From JAKJGA01 sp029554345 (lineage in GTDB: Bacteria; Spirochaetota; UBA4802; JAFGJZ01): 64,000 bases of DNA. The stretch lies in NCBI GenBank assembly GCA_035395685.1, contig DAOPBR010000008.1, forward strand, positions 6,104-70,103. Reading direction: 5' to 3'. Positions 44,601-52,603 of this stretch are shown here, piece after piece. The notes beneath the pieces are model-generated. The model was not told the origin of the DNA. It did no database searches and saw only the letters and a program-made list of their open reading frames with translations. Position 1 is the stretch's first letter. Each line of letters starts with the position of its first letter. The position numbers were made by a program, and so were the translations under genes.

Positions 44601-44839
44601 TCAAATGACGGTTCCGGCTCATCCTCAATTTCAACCATTGAAGTGATATCCTGAATCTCACCGGAAGTATCAGAAACATCCTGAAAACCGGATGGTGCGC
44701 TGAAAGCCTGGCTTGGAGCAGCCGTATCATCGGTTTTTTTGCGTGAAGCGGCACCGCCGGGCAATACACCCAGTATACGCTCTATTTCAGCAGCTTCTTC
44801 AGGCGTTATCGCCGCCGTTTCTTTATACTTTTCAGCCAT
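41669..44839 (-). CDS. Large TPR protein with acidic N-terminus and single membrane helix
   Basis: 1056 residues. The first 330 or so are extremely acidic and Ser/Asp rich, with repeats of the style FDEPGASSEDISFG. A helical segment precedes one membrane helix near 450 (MSIAGLMVIVLGVLGYQYVY), and the C-terminal half is a chain of TPR-like helical repeats (DDITSLYGIGNAYFYQGQFL, SSELHYNLGRIYYMNRLYED). The acidic part would be cytoplasmic if the TPRs face the periplasm. No enzyme domain is seen. Likely a scaffold or assembly factor. It is transcribed alone, divergent from the CBM48 gene. Confidence 0.75.
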   Translation of the reverse strand: MAEKYKETAAITPEEAAEIERILGVLPGGAASRKKTDDTAAPSQAFSAPSGFQDVSDTSGEIQDITSMVEIEDEPEPSFDFQDQDDFSASDAFSEAESDTSFSGIDDSAFGAEETVSDGLPDIDFGGESDSAEPSFGFDETPSPVEAPSGAGKFQSLKDRIASKFKKKIDTSTAEGQIESLLEDEPDAVDDQDISKDIFVGGEDTFTDSSSDFSLDDQFSSEETSSDEMPSFTDAVSSDDLGGVSLDGSADFSGPDLSDIDIGGKADVQTADMDELPEIDFSSSFDEPGASSEDISFGSDEVSGGDSFSGMGSGIDNIDAIDDVVRTSAPEMNSRGYIPAPETDEDALDLTVHEMRKLKNALKLMSFGLMKAVKDTIVNDKLSKDDTSELVNMILDGAREDDVQTYLEEKLGIVIDSSSDSVQRRRIYAREEYTQEGRERQKILLKRTRNMSIAGLMVIVLGVLGYQYVYKPFMAKRLINKGVELIRRNNDPKTEDYAKAEEFFREVDAKYKKDYLYGYNSYGRAYFDKKEYDRSIDKLNRGYKIAEKDNFIEYDILNNLGYFYSKVPARYFNELKPHLKRYYYEITKPIDKVDTQLDVALDFYRKANNKNPDDITSLYGIGNAYFYQGQFLKARKYFEDIIKKAPDSPVGYSGLMNLFIERDAFAETIDLYVKMRDKDLLPEVPSPLLAKAAWYVMSKKADEKNNVRIDFGIQSPRLKDFDDNPFPVVADILKALKKRDANYPPLYLQYAKMAILQRNPKLAENYLFTALEHAEKNNEKYFGALALLGEFYYMTKDPVKSYKYLRAAESAYQTQPEFTYEEFYKETESIGKTYALEGNLFYYFFDKIKLEQTDLDSLESEDVDRLEDKMENYSIAQNKYQKALDNAYESSELHYNLGRIYYMNRLYEDALSQWMNLYDDFARSPELMFSLGNVFLRLNNLDSAKAQYTKVISVFELDADRIKKVDNRATNHIKIYETLAASYNNLGAVYQLQNNEAKSSLAYWKSIEYAQKLGTESEYSRVNLGRSFKQRTEEVEPLINDNIPYSLEIYREDMRI

Positions 44840-45087
44840 TAATTATTTCCATAAAAGAGACATAATCACAATGATAAACTACTTTCAAAAAATCAATACC
44901 TTTTTACATGAGCTCTTAGCCAATAAGACCTTATTCGTTTAATTATCGGAAAAATTATACTAAAAATTGAGATTAAACGCATTCAGTCTTTATTCTGGCC
45001 GAATTCTCATGTTTTTGAATCATAATCCCGAAATTATAATATATTCCCGTAACCGGGCAAATTTTAATTCGGCGGAAAAGCCTTTTT

Positions 45088-45822
45088 ATGAAAAAATATC
45101 TTATTATACTTCCTTTGCTCTTTATTGCCGGGATAAACGCGCAATCTGAACCGGATACCTCATATGAATACTCTCTGAAAAATTTGAAGAGTTCGATTGC
45201 TCCTTATGCTGCAAAACTCATTCTTGATAATAACGGTCAAAGTACCAATGTTTCGCTGAAAAAAGGAACTGTTTTCACATATAAAAACCGTTCCTGCAAA
45301 AAAGCATACATTGCCGGAGATTTTTCCGGATGGAAGAAGATCAGCATGAAGCGCGGAAAATACGGTGTCTGGTATTATTTTCTCGCAGAATATGACAGAA
45401 AAGAAATTTTCAGATACAAGTTTTTCATCGACGGCATATGGACTGCAGATCCGATGAGCGAAGAAGTAGAGGATGACGGATATGGTTCTACCGTTTCTAA
45501 AACAGCTGCACAGTCAACCGGCGAAAATAAATTCGTTTCGTATAAAATCATAAAAGAAGGAAAAAAATCTTTTGTTGAATTCAGAATTTTTAATCCTTCC
45601 GCTTCGTACGTTTCAATTGTCGGAGATTTCAACAGATGGAATCCGGAAAACGATGTTCTTTTCCGTGATGATAAAAATATATGGCGCATAAAAAAACACC
45701 TGCCCAAAGGACAGTACCGTTATTCATACGTCATTGACGGAGAATGGAAAACCGACACATATAATCCGCAGTCAAGCTCGAATCCTGCCGGAAGACTCTG
45801 TTCATTAATCATAATAAAATAA
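45088..45822 (+). CDS. Secreted protein with two glycogen-binding (CBM48/AMPK-type) domains
   Basis: 244 residues: signal peptide (KKYLIILPLLFIAGINA), a linker, then two copies of an early-set glycogen-binding fold. Copy one has KAYIAGDFSGWKKISM and RYKFFIDGIWTADPMSEEVEDDGYGS. Copy two has YVSIVGDFNRWNPEND and YRYSYVIDGEWKTDTYNPQSS. The Gly-Asp-Phe and Trp positions typical of glucan binding are kept in both. No catalytic domain, so it is likely a starch or glycogen binding or surface protein. It precedes the GH13 amylase (120-base gap with a long inverted repeat). Confidence 0.85.
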   Translation: MKKYLIILPLLFIAGINAQSEPDTSYEYSLKNLKSSIAPYAAKLILDNNGQSTNVSLKKGTVFTYKNRSCKKAYIAGDFSGWKKISMKRGKYGVWYYFLAEYDRKEIFRYKFFIDGIWTADPMSEEVEDDGYGSTVSKTAAQSTGENKFVSYKIIKEGKKSFVEFRIFNPSASYVSIVGDFNRWNPENDVLFRDDKNIWRIKKHLPKGQYRYSYVIDGEWKTDTYNPQSSSNPAGRLCSLIIIK

Positions 45823-45838
45823 TAAGAATAGCATTAAG

Positions 45839-45889
45839 TTATTACAAAATACATCTAACTGAATTGACCCAAAATGTATTTTGTAATAA
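45839..45889 (+). terminator. Long inverted repeat between CBM48 and amylase genes
   Basis: A perfect 16-bp stem (TTATTACAAAATACAT and its complement) with a 19-nt loop, followed by an AT-rich tract with TTTTTTATTTATT. It may terminate the CBM48 transcript or serve as an operator or attenuator for the amylase. The long loop is unusual for a terminator. Confidence 0.5.
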
Positions 45890-45942
45890 TATTATTGCTT
45901 TTTTATTTATTCCGCCTCAAAATATGATTTATCGGGGGACAT

Positions 45943-47193
45943 ATGCCTAACAGGGGAAACGGAAAAGACATTATACTTCAGGCTTTTCACTGGAATCTTG
46001 TCAAAACTCAGGGAGACGGAACTATAGACGGCAGAGACATGTCTTGGTACCGGATTCTTACCGAATCTGCCGACAGAATCGCCTCCTGCGGTTTTACTAT
46101 AATTTACCTTCCCCCGCCATGGCGGGATGACTCGGCATGGGAATCAAACGGAAAGCACGGCGGAGGCGAAGGATATTACTGGCATGACTTTGATCTAAAC
46201 TCCCGATATGGAACAAAAGAAGAATTAAAAGAACTGATACTTGCCATGCATTCGCGCGGAATAAAAGCAATTGTAGATCTGGTAACAAATCACCGCGACG
46301 GAAACAGAATGCAGAAAGACATCTGGGAATATCCCGGAGAATGCTGGGCAAAAGGCGGCACAGACAGCGGAGGCAGTTTTTTCGACGGACGCTTTGACCT
46401 TTCCCTTTCAAATCCGAGAGTTAATAAACGAATAAAAGAAGCTATGAATGAGTTGATGGATGAATGCGGAGTAGACGGATGGCGCTGGGACTATGTCTGG
46501 GGATACGAAGTGAATGAAGTAGTAAACTGGATCAAGTCAACTCACAAAGAAGAATATTTTTCCGTCGGTGAATACTGGCAGGATTCGCCTTTTATGACAA
46601 ATGACCCGATGGTAAAAAGATACGGAGCTGATGAGGGAGCAAGAATTCTCGGTTGGGCAAGGGAAAGCAACGGCTGTGCCTTTGACATTATTCTTAAAAG
46701 ATGCATCCAGTCAGCTGACGCCAGAAATTTAAAGTTCGGCCTAATTGCAAAATCATCCGCGGAAGACCGTGCAGCTCTCGTTACTTTCGTAGATAACCAT
46801 GACATGGGAGCATCGCCCTACTCACCTGCAAACGGATGGGGTCAGCAATGCTGGCCGTGTCCGCCGCATTTTAAATCGAGAGCTTATGCTTTCATTCTCT
46901 CAATGCCCGGTACACCTTGTGTTTACTGGCCGGACTGTTTTGACTGGGGGCATGAAGCTGAAATTAAAGAATTAATCCGCCTTAGAAAAAAAGCCGGAAT
47001 AACATCTTCTTCCGAATGGATCGACCTGACAGGGAATTATTACGGCTTTGCAGGAATTATTCTAAATGAAAAAAAAGAAGAAGCTCTAGCCGTATCAATT
47101 AATTCAAATTTCACAGCAGCACCCGAAAACTGGGAAACCGGATATGAAAAGAAAGGGGAATACACAGTTTGGATTAATAAGAAATTTATTTAA
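45943..47193 (+). CDS. GH13 alpha-amylase, cytoplasmic
   Basis: 416 residues. GH13 conserved regions are all visible: IVDLVTNHRDG (I), DGWRWDYVWGYE (II, with the nucleophile Asp), SVGEYWQD (III, acid/base Glu) and TFVDNHDMGASP (IV). Motif QAFHWNLVK at the start is common in this amylase subgroup. No signal peptide is present, so it acts on internal maltodextrins or glycogen. GGGGGACAT precedes the ATG. It belongs with glgX and the CBM48 gene in an alpha-glucan cluster. Exact product size unknown. Confidence 0.93.
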   Translation: MPNRGNGKDIILQAFHWNLVKTQGDGTIDGRDMSWYRILTESADRIASCGFTIIYLPPPWRDDSAWESNGKHGGGEGYYWHDFDLNSRYGTKEELKELILAMHSRGIKAIVDLVTNHRDGNRMQKDIWEYPGECWAKGGTDSGGSFFDGRFDLSLSNPRVNKRIKEAMNELMDECGVDGWRWDYVWGYEVNEVVNWIKSTHKEEYFSVGEYWQDSPFMTNDPMVKRYGADEGARILGWARESNGCAFDIILKRCIQSADARNLKFGLIAKSSAEDRAALVTFVDNHDMGASPYSPANGWGQQCWPCPPHFKSRAYAFILSMPGTPCVYWPDCFDWGHEAEIKELIRLRKKAGITSSSEWIDLTGNYYGFAGIILNEKKEEALAVSINSNFTAAPENWETGYEKKGEYTVWINKKFI

Positions 47194-47221
47194 CTGAGTG
47201 TTTCCTGAAAACATCAAACTG

Positions 47222-48445
47222 TTAACACCGATGCCATTCGAGTGATGAAATTTTATTTAAAAAAATCTGGGCTTCCTTTTCCGTATCAGAAAGCGCACAG
47301 AATAACGCCCTTTCTGTTAAATGTTTTAATCCGTTTTTCTCATAATAGAGAGGACTCATAAGAATAATTCCCTTTCCTCTCTCAGCGGAATACGCTTCAT
47401 CGCCGAAACAAGAGATGATATCAGATTCGCACTTGAATCTTTCAAGATGCTTTCCCTTCACAAATTTGATTGAACTTATCCTTGATGAAGTTTTTTCAGC
47501 CATAAATCTTGCAATATCCGCCATAGTCATTCGGGCGTTTATTTCAGAAACAGGATTCATAGAAATTCCTTCACCATCGCGGAAAGTATAAGCATCAAAA
47601 GATACATGACCGAAATATCCTTCAGAAACAAGACTTTCTGATATTTTAATTGCGGCATCATGCATCTCATTAAATAATTTCTCATCTATTTCTAAACCTG
47701 TTATAAGCGCGTCAAACTGACCGCGATCCGTGCTGAATAATTTACGGACATTGAAATCAGTCATCTCCCCATTTTTTGAAAGAAAAAAACCTGCGGAGTA
47801 ATCCTCAACACGCTCTCTCCATGGCTCAATGATAAATGATATTCCGAAATTAAAATAATTCAGCCCTTTATTAAGCTTTTTTATATCTTCACTTTTTTTA
47901 ACATGAATGAATCCGCTCGCGGAAGAACCGAATTCTGTTTTCGCGACAAAAGGAAAAGAAGATTTTGCGGCTATATCAAGAAGTTCCTCGTAGTTATCCG
48001 CACATTTACCGTGCGGATAATTTAATTTACGGCAAATATCATTGGAATATTTTCTTGAATTGATCTTTTTTACAATAGTTTCATCCGGAAAATCACAGAT
48101 ACAATTATACGATTCGAGAATATTCAAAGATTTGGAATTCATTCCCCATGCAAGCCCTTCTCTTTCAATGTCAGAATCTCCGGCAATTGATGCGTACTCA
48201 ATTCCGATTTGCTTTAAATATTCATAATAAAACTTGTGGGGAGTTATATTAACGACCACAGAATCACGAGCATCAACTGCCGAAAGAAAAAGACAAGTCA
48301 TCTCATCTGCAAATTTCTCATAACGTTCTAGCGGAATATTGCCAAGTTCAAGATCAAAATTAGAATTGAGATAATATGTCTTTTTCAAATCCTTTTTCCA
48401 CTCAGCGTAAATAATGTCGGGATCAGTTTCTGTAATCCTGTGCAT
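47222..48445 (-). CDS. ATP-grasp family ligase, unknown substrate
   Basis: 407 residues. The C-terminal two-thirds fit an ATP-grasp fold: SFPFVAKTEFGSSASGFIHV (nucleotide-binding loop), GISFIIEPWRERVEDYSAGF, and NPVSEINARMTMADIARFM, a metal-binding Glu/Asn motif near the end. Such enzymes join a carboxylate to an amine, or another nucleophile, with ATP. The N-terminal 150 residues resemble a pre-ATP-grasp domain. Its start lies 23 bases inside the 3' end of an SDR gene on the same strand. The pair may make a small molecule. Assigned by pattern; substrate unknown. Confidence 0.75.
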   Translation of the reverse strand: MHRITETDPDIIYAEWKKDLKKTYYLNSNFDLELGNIPLERYEKFADEMTCLFLSAVDARDSVVVNITPHKFYYEYLKQIGIEYASIAGDSDIEREGLAWGMNSKSLNILESYNCICDFPDETIVKKINSRKYSNDICRKLNYPHGKCADNYEELLDIAAKSSFPFVAKTEFGSSASGFIHVKKSEDIKKLNKGLNYFNFGISFIIEPWRERVEDYSAGFFLSKNGEMTDFNVRKLFSTDRGQFDALITGLEIDEKLFNEMHDAAIKISESLVSEGYFGHVSFDAYTFRDGEGISMNPVSEINARMTMADIARFMAEKTSSRISSIKFVKGKHLERFKCESDIISCFGDEAYSAERGKGIILMSPLYYEKNGLKHLTERALFCALSDTEKEAQIFLNKISSLEWHRC

Positions 48446-49106
48446 GAAAAAGTTTGCCGCTTACTGCTTCATCAAGAAGAACAGGCACCATTGCTCCGGG
48501 GATAACGCTTTCAACAGCATTCGGAGCTTTATCTCCGCCGAGATCAGTTCTGAGCCAACCCGGATCCATAAGATTCATGCAAACTCCGGTTCCTTCAAGC
48601 TTCTTTGCCATATCAAAAACATATTTATCAAGAGCAGCTTTAGAAATTGCATACGGAGTGAGTTCAGGTTCGTCTTTTATTCCCGATGTTACATTAATGA
48701 CTCTTCCGAATCCGCGTTTAATCATTTTAGGAAGAATTTTATTGCAAATCAGAATCGGAACAATCGTATTTACCGCAAAACTTATCTCATATTCATCAGC
48801 GGGCGCAGAATAATATTCTGTTCTATACTTAGTCATTATTGCTGCATTATTATAAAGAATATCCAGTCCGCCCGAAAGTCTTTCAGCTTCATCAGCTATT
48901 TTTTCGGCAACCGAAACATCAGATAGATCTCCTTCAATCTGAAATACTTTTACACCTTTCAATTCTTCTGCGAGAATTTTCGTGTGCTCAATGCTTCTGC
49001 TGTGAAGAATGAGGTTGCAGCCTTCAGCAGCCATAGCTTTTGCAATTTCTTTTCCGACGCCCCTGCTTGCACCGGTAATCAACGCCCACTTGTTCTTTAT
49101 ATTCAT
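48423..49106 (-). CDS. Short-chain dehydrogenase/reductase
   Basis: 227 residues, classical SDR. The cofactor motif TGASRGVG, NNAAIM, the catalytic Ser in NVTSG, and the Tyr-x3-Lys pair in PYAISKAALDKY are all present, and the C-terminal loop GWLRTDLGG follows. An Arg/Ser in ILHSRS after the second strand favours NADPH. It reduces or oxidises a carbonyl/hydroxyl of an unknown substrate. First of two overlapping genes with the ATP-grasp protein. CGGAGG ribosome site. Confidence 0.93.
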   Translation of the reverse strand: MNIKNKWALITGASRGVGKEIAKAMAAEGCNLILHSRSIEHTKILAEELKGVKVFQIEGDLSDVSVAEKIADEAERLSGGLDILYNNAAIMTKYRTEYYSAPADEYEISFAVNTIVPILICNKILPKMIKRGFGRVINVTSGIKDEPELTPYAISKAALDKYVFDMAKKLEGTGVCMNLMDPGWLRTDLGGDKAPNAVESVIPGAMVPVLLDEAVSGKLFHAQDYRN

Positions 49107-49437
49107 AAATCCTCCGTTTAACCCAAAATATAAATTATGCCATATTTTTCAACAAGAAAACGTTTGCGCAGAGGCATTAGCTCACCTTTTTAAGAAATAA
49201 GCATGACAATTATAAACTTTAATATCAACATCATTCATCAATGTCAGGTTTTACACATTATTTTTCAATTCAGGCAATCTTGAACTTCATATTAAATTAA
49301 TTCTTAAAACTATTAAAAAAAAACGAAAAAATGTTAAAGTTACAGGAATAATTTCCGACAATATTAACGCAAGGGATTAAAAGGTATATTCCCTCCCGAT
49401 TATACTTTAAGTCTCCTGACACTGCGCGTCCAAACGC
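49107..49437. other. AT-rich gap, no gene seen
   Basis: The stretch between the SDR start and the hairpin region is AT-rich and frames are short. It must hold the promoter of the SDR/ATP-grasp pair on the minus strand, but no box is clear enough to call. Confidence 0.4.
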
Positions 49438-49497
49438 AGAAGGCAGGATAGCCGCCCAGCTATTCTGCCTTCTCCTTGGAACAAAATTCAGGGGAGT
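49413..49497 (-). other. Nested structured 3' element
   Basis: Downstream of a minus-strand gene, arms CTCCTGA/TCAGG-GGAG, TCCAA/TTGGA and a 15-bp inner stem (49438-49452 with 49459-49473, one G-T pair, 6-nt loop) nest inside one another. The stop codon of the upstream gene lies in the outer arm. It may be a terminator or a small structured RNA. Confidence 0.4.
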
Positions 49498-49880
49498 CTT
49501 TCAAGAAGCTCCATTGTGAAGCTTTTGATTCTCCCTTGAATTTTTCCTTTTGAATCAATTCCTTCAACCGTAAAAATAACTCTATAAATCGAACCTTCAT
49601 GCATTGTTCGAAGATTTGATTTTATAATTTTATCCTTACGCCTGTCGCTGATATCAAAAACAATATCATGATTATTCTTATCGTAAAATGTTATGGTCTT
49701 GAAATGCTCACTATGGTTTCTAAGCCTGAAAAGCATTTCAATTTCCTGTCCTCGGTAAGTTTCAATAGATTCCGCCAATGCTTTCAATGTCATGTTTTCT
49801 TCGGAAATCAGACTGAAAGAAAAAAAAACACAAACTGCAATTATGATAATGAATGAAAACTTACGATTCGAGCTCATCAT
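49488..49880 (-). CDS. Secreted small protein, unknown
   Basis: 130 residues: a signal-like hydrophobic N-terminus (FSFIIIIAVCVFFSFSLI) then a beta-rich region (EIEMLFRLRNHSEHFKTITF, DIVFDISDRRKDKI, KIQGRIKSFTMELLERL) that resembles an OB-like fold, which is a guess. Its ATG overlaps the 3' end of the MBL-cNMP gene, with GAGGCTGAAAG as ribosome site, so it is co-expressed. A nested hairpin element follows the stop. Function unknown. Confidence 0.55.
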   Translation of the reverse strand: MMSSNRKFSFIIIIAVCVFFSFSLISEENMTLKALAESIETYRGQEIEMLFRLRNHSEHFKTITFYDKNNHDIVFDISDRRKDKIIKSNLRTMHEGSIYRVIFTVEGIDSKGKIQGRIKSFTMELLERLP

Positions 49881-52002
49881 CTTTCAGCCTCATCAAAAGT
49901 CCCGGGTTCTTATCTGCAAATCTAATGATATCATCTTTTTTCATTGAAAAGAGAGAAACCGCAGATTCGGTTCTGTAAGTATACGGCAAAGTCTGCCCGT
50001 AATACATTCTGCTTATTGAGCCGATAAAATCGCCTTTTTCGAGAACGCGTATTTTCTCGCCGTTTCTTTCAACAACAACTTCACCGCTTCTTATGATGCA
50101 GATATTTTTAATCTGTCCGTTTTCTTTATATAAAACAGTACCCTTTTTAAAATCCTGCGGAACAAAAATGGATTCAAGCCATGTTTTCTGCGTCGCAGTA
50201 CAAAGTCTAAAAAACTTGCTGGTTGACAAAAGATTCCATGTCTCGCTGGTTCGAATGCGCGCAAGACGATGAAGAGTGTTTTCAAATTCCGTACCCGCAA
50301 TAAAACTAAGAAATTTATCTCTTTCTATTGTGTATAACACAACATCAGTTTCAGCATAAACGTCGGCAGCTCTTGTTCTCTGTGTAACTATCGCCACTTC
50401 TCCGAAATAATCATACGAACCGTAAATCTTTTTTTCATCAAGATTTCCGCTATCAACAGAGACATTCCCCATGTGAATGATATAAAACTTGTCCCCCGAA
50501 CTTCCCTGCTTTATTATCAGTTCGCCTTTTTTATATTTTTCTTCATGCACTATATTTATAAATTCCTGGGCTTTCTTTACGCTTAAATCTTTTGCAAAAT
50601 CGAGATGATTCAGCAAACCGAGAATCTGATGGGCCTTCTCAAATAAAGGCGGCTTAACATCAAATGATATTGTGTTTTCTATGCCGAATTTAGCGAGAGA
50701 AAGAGATGTATTTTTCGGAAAATCTTTCTCTGCTATATGATAAACAAAAGTTCGCTTTTTTATCTGCTCAGGAAGCGAGTCAAGATACGAAACAGGCGTA
50801 TGAAGCGGAGGAATACCTGCTTCATGAAAAATAACTTTTGAATCCCATGGAAAATTTGAGAGCTCTTCATAACGCTCTTTTGAGAGAACTCCCGATTCAA
50901 AAAGAGACTTGTGCGCTTCAGGATCATTATTGTGATCAGAACTGTATACAAATGACTGATTCTGAAACGTCATTTTAAATCCGATGCATGGAATAGAATG
51001 CAGAGTATAAAACATATCGAATTTTGCATTATGAATAAACATAGACCGCCCGATTTTTACAGGAGAAAAATCAAAGAGAGTTTTAAGCCTTTCAGCAGAA
51101 ACTCCGGCAGTCGCGGAATACTTTCTTAAAAAACTGTCAAGAACAGTAGTAGTTGAATAAATGGTTATTCTTTGTTCTTCGAGAATTTTCTGAAAAGTAC
51201 CGGCATCATGGTCAGCATGACAATGCGATAGAATTATTCCCGTAATAAACTTCGGATTAACATTCGAATCAAGAAGCCATTCGGTTGAGTTGACAGGCGG
51301 ATCAACCATGATTCCCTGATGATTAATCCAGATTATGAAACCCGAAGTATTATTAGTCGGATCAAATCCATGACTTGGCCCGAGACATGTAATTCCGAAA
51401 AGAGGAGGAACAAAAGGTTCCGAAAGACGTTCTCCGACAAGATACGATGCCTTGTATTCAACAAAATTATCTACTTCGGCAACCTGTTTGCCGCCGTCGC
51501 GAACGGAAAATTTTTTTCCGCTTGATGCGATTTCAACATTTCCTATTACAGCTTTCCCTTGCCGCATTACAACGAATTCTACAAGATCATCAATGGTAAA
51601 ATTTCCGCGAAAATGATTCATTTCGTTCTTTAGGTCAGTAACGAATACATCCGGATTATCAATGTCATAATCAAGAGAAATGTCGAATTCAACCGGACCG
51701 AAAAGCGCCTCCTGAAGAATATCACACATTGCTTTTTTCTGTTCTTCAGTGCAGATTACCTTCGTTCGGCTTTTCTTTATAAAGAAATTGAAATAAAGCG
51801 GAAACTCTATTTCGGCTACGCTAATCCCTTTTATCCAGTTAAACATTTCCCGAGTAAGCACAAATATCTTCGGAACTGAATCCGGAAGCAGCATCGTATC
51901 TTTTATAGTTTCAGGAGGTATACCGAACTGAATATTGCCCTCAGTTGTACGAACGAGAACACCGCCCCTTTTAAGCTCATATTTTATATCAATTTTATGC
52001 AT
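49861..52002 (-). CDS. Metallo-beta-lactamase-fold hydrolase with two cyclic-nucleotide-binding domains
   Basis: 713 residues. Unassigned N-terminal 190 residues are followed by an MBL domain with ILSHCHADHDAGTF (HxHxDH) and later metal-site candidates such as SSDHNNDPEA and FHEAGIPPLH, then two cNMP-binding domains. The first has KKGELIIKQGSSGDKFYIIHMG and YFGEVAIVTQRTRAADV, the second has KGTVLYKENGQIKNICIIRSGE. The phosphate cassette is well formed in the first only. It may hydrolyse cAMP/cGMP or be switched by them. I recall similar layouts in spirochaete genomes. GGAAAAATTA precedes the ATG, and a small secreted protein is encoded downstream. Confidence 0.85.
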   Translation of the reverse strand: MHKIDIKYELKRGGVLVRTTEGNIQFGIPPETIKDTMLLPDSVPKIFVLTREMFNWIKGISVAEIEFPLYFNFFIKKSRTKVICTEEQKKAMCDILQEALFGPVEFDISLDYDIDNPDVFVTDLKNEMNHFRGNFTIDDLVEFVVMRQGKAVIGNVEIASSGKKFSVRDGGKQVAEVDNFVEYKASYLVGERLSEPFVPPLFGITCLGPSHGFDPTNNTSGFIIWINHQGIMVDPPVNSTEWLLDSNVNPKFITGIILSHCHADHDAGTFQKILEEQRITIYSTTTVLDSFLRKYSATAGVSAERLKTLFDFSPVKIGRSMFIHNAKFDMFYTLHSIPCIGFKMTFQNQSFVYSSDHNNDPEAHKSLFESGVLSKERYEELSNFPWDSKVIFHEAGIPPLHTPVSYLDSLPEQIKKRTFVYHIAEKDFPKNTSLSLAKFGIENTISFDVKPPLFEKAHQILGLLNHLDFAKDLSVKKAQEFINIVHEEKYKKGELIIKQGSSGDKFYIIHMGNVSVDSGNLDEKKIYGSYDYFGEVAIVTQRTRAADVYAETDVVLYTIERDKFLSFIAGTEFENTLHRLARIRTSETWNLLSTSKFFRLCTATQKTWLESIFVPQDFKKGTVLYKENGQIKNICIIRSGEVVVERNGEKIRVLEKGDFIGSISRMYYGQTLPYTYRTESAVSLFSMKKDDIIRFADKNPGLLMRLKDDELES

Positions 52003-52152
52003 TAATTTTTCCGTGTAGTAATAATTACAATAAGCCTCAAAATATCCAGCGTTTTTTTATATTTGATCCGGTTAAAGCATAAGCTTCTCATTAAATGAGA
52101 CATATTAACAGTATCAAACCGCTCGCACAGCATATCTCATCTAAATTTATTC

Positions 52153-52183
52153 TTGACTTTTTTTTTGAATATTAGCTTATGAT
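52153..52183 (+). promoter_or_regulatory. Candidate sigma-70 promoter of the RRM gene
   Basis: TTGACT (52153-52158) and TATGAT (52178-52183) are 19 nt apart. The implied start near 52190 gives a leader of about 100 nt before the RRM gene, which contains no recognised riboswitch. Nothing else is called in 52003-52292. Confidence 0.45.
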
Positions 52184-52292
52184 ACCATTGTATTTTGAGA
52201 AGACGCTTTATGCGACTTTCCGCTTTTGCCGCCGTAACACAATTCAGTTTGGAAGCAAAGAAAATACAGAGTAATTTTTTTGAGGTTAAAAA

Positions 52293-52547
52293 ATGGCAGT
52301 ACAGATTTATGCCGGCAATTTGCCGTACAACACTAACGACGAAGCGCTAAAATCTCTTTTTGAGGGCTTTGGTGAAGTTGTATCTTCGAAAATTGTCAAA
52401 GACAGAGACACTGGAAGATCTAAAGGATTCGGTTTTGTTGAAATGACTGATTCAGCAGCTGCTGACGACGCGATCAAACAGCTTGACGGCTCTGATCTTG
52501 GCGGAAGAAAAATCAAAGTCAACATCGCGAGACCAAAAGGCGCGTAA
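52293..52547 (+). CDS. RRM-type RNA-binding protein
   Basis: 84 residues forming one RNA recognition motif. RNP2 is IYAGNL and RNP1 is KGFGFVEM, both with the aromatic residues that stack on RNA bases. These stand-alone RRM proteins occur in cyanobacteria and other phyla and are often tied to cold shock. TTGAGGTTAAAAA precedes the ATG and a strong terminator follows, so it is monocistronic with a rather long leader. Targets unknown. Confidence 0.95.
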   Translation: MAVQIYAGNLPYNTNDEALKSLFEGFGEVVSSKIVKDRDTGRSKGFGFVEMTDSAAADDAIKQLDGSDLGGRKIKVNIARPKGA

Positions 52548-52574
52548 TGGCTTAAAATAAATCCATGACAATCG

Positions 52575-52602
52575 AAGGAGGCTGAAACAGCCTCCTTTTT
52601 TT
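52575..52602 (+). terminator. Terminator after RRM gene
   Basis: Perfect 10-bp stem AAGGAGGCTG with a 3-nt AAA loop, followed by TTTTT; also usable from the convergent side. Confidence 0.9.
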
Positions 52603-52603
52603 A

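Noticed and set aside
48414..48926. 170-codon plus-strand frame opposite the SDR and ATP-grasp genes
   Set aside because: Antisense shadow; no family-like motif and no ribosome site.
49413..49497. Integron attC site or riboswitch as an explanation for the nested stems
   Set aside because: The conserved attC end motifs are not present, and no known riboswitch core is recognised downstream of a gene, so only a structured element is reported.
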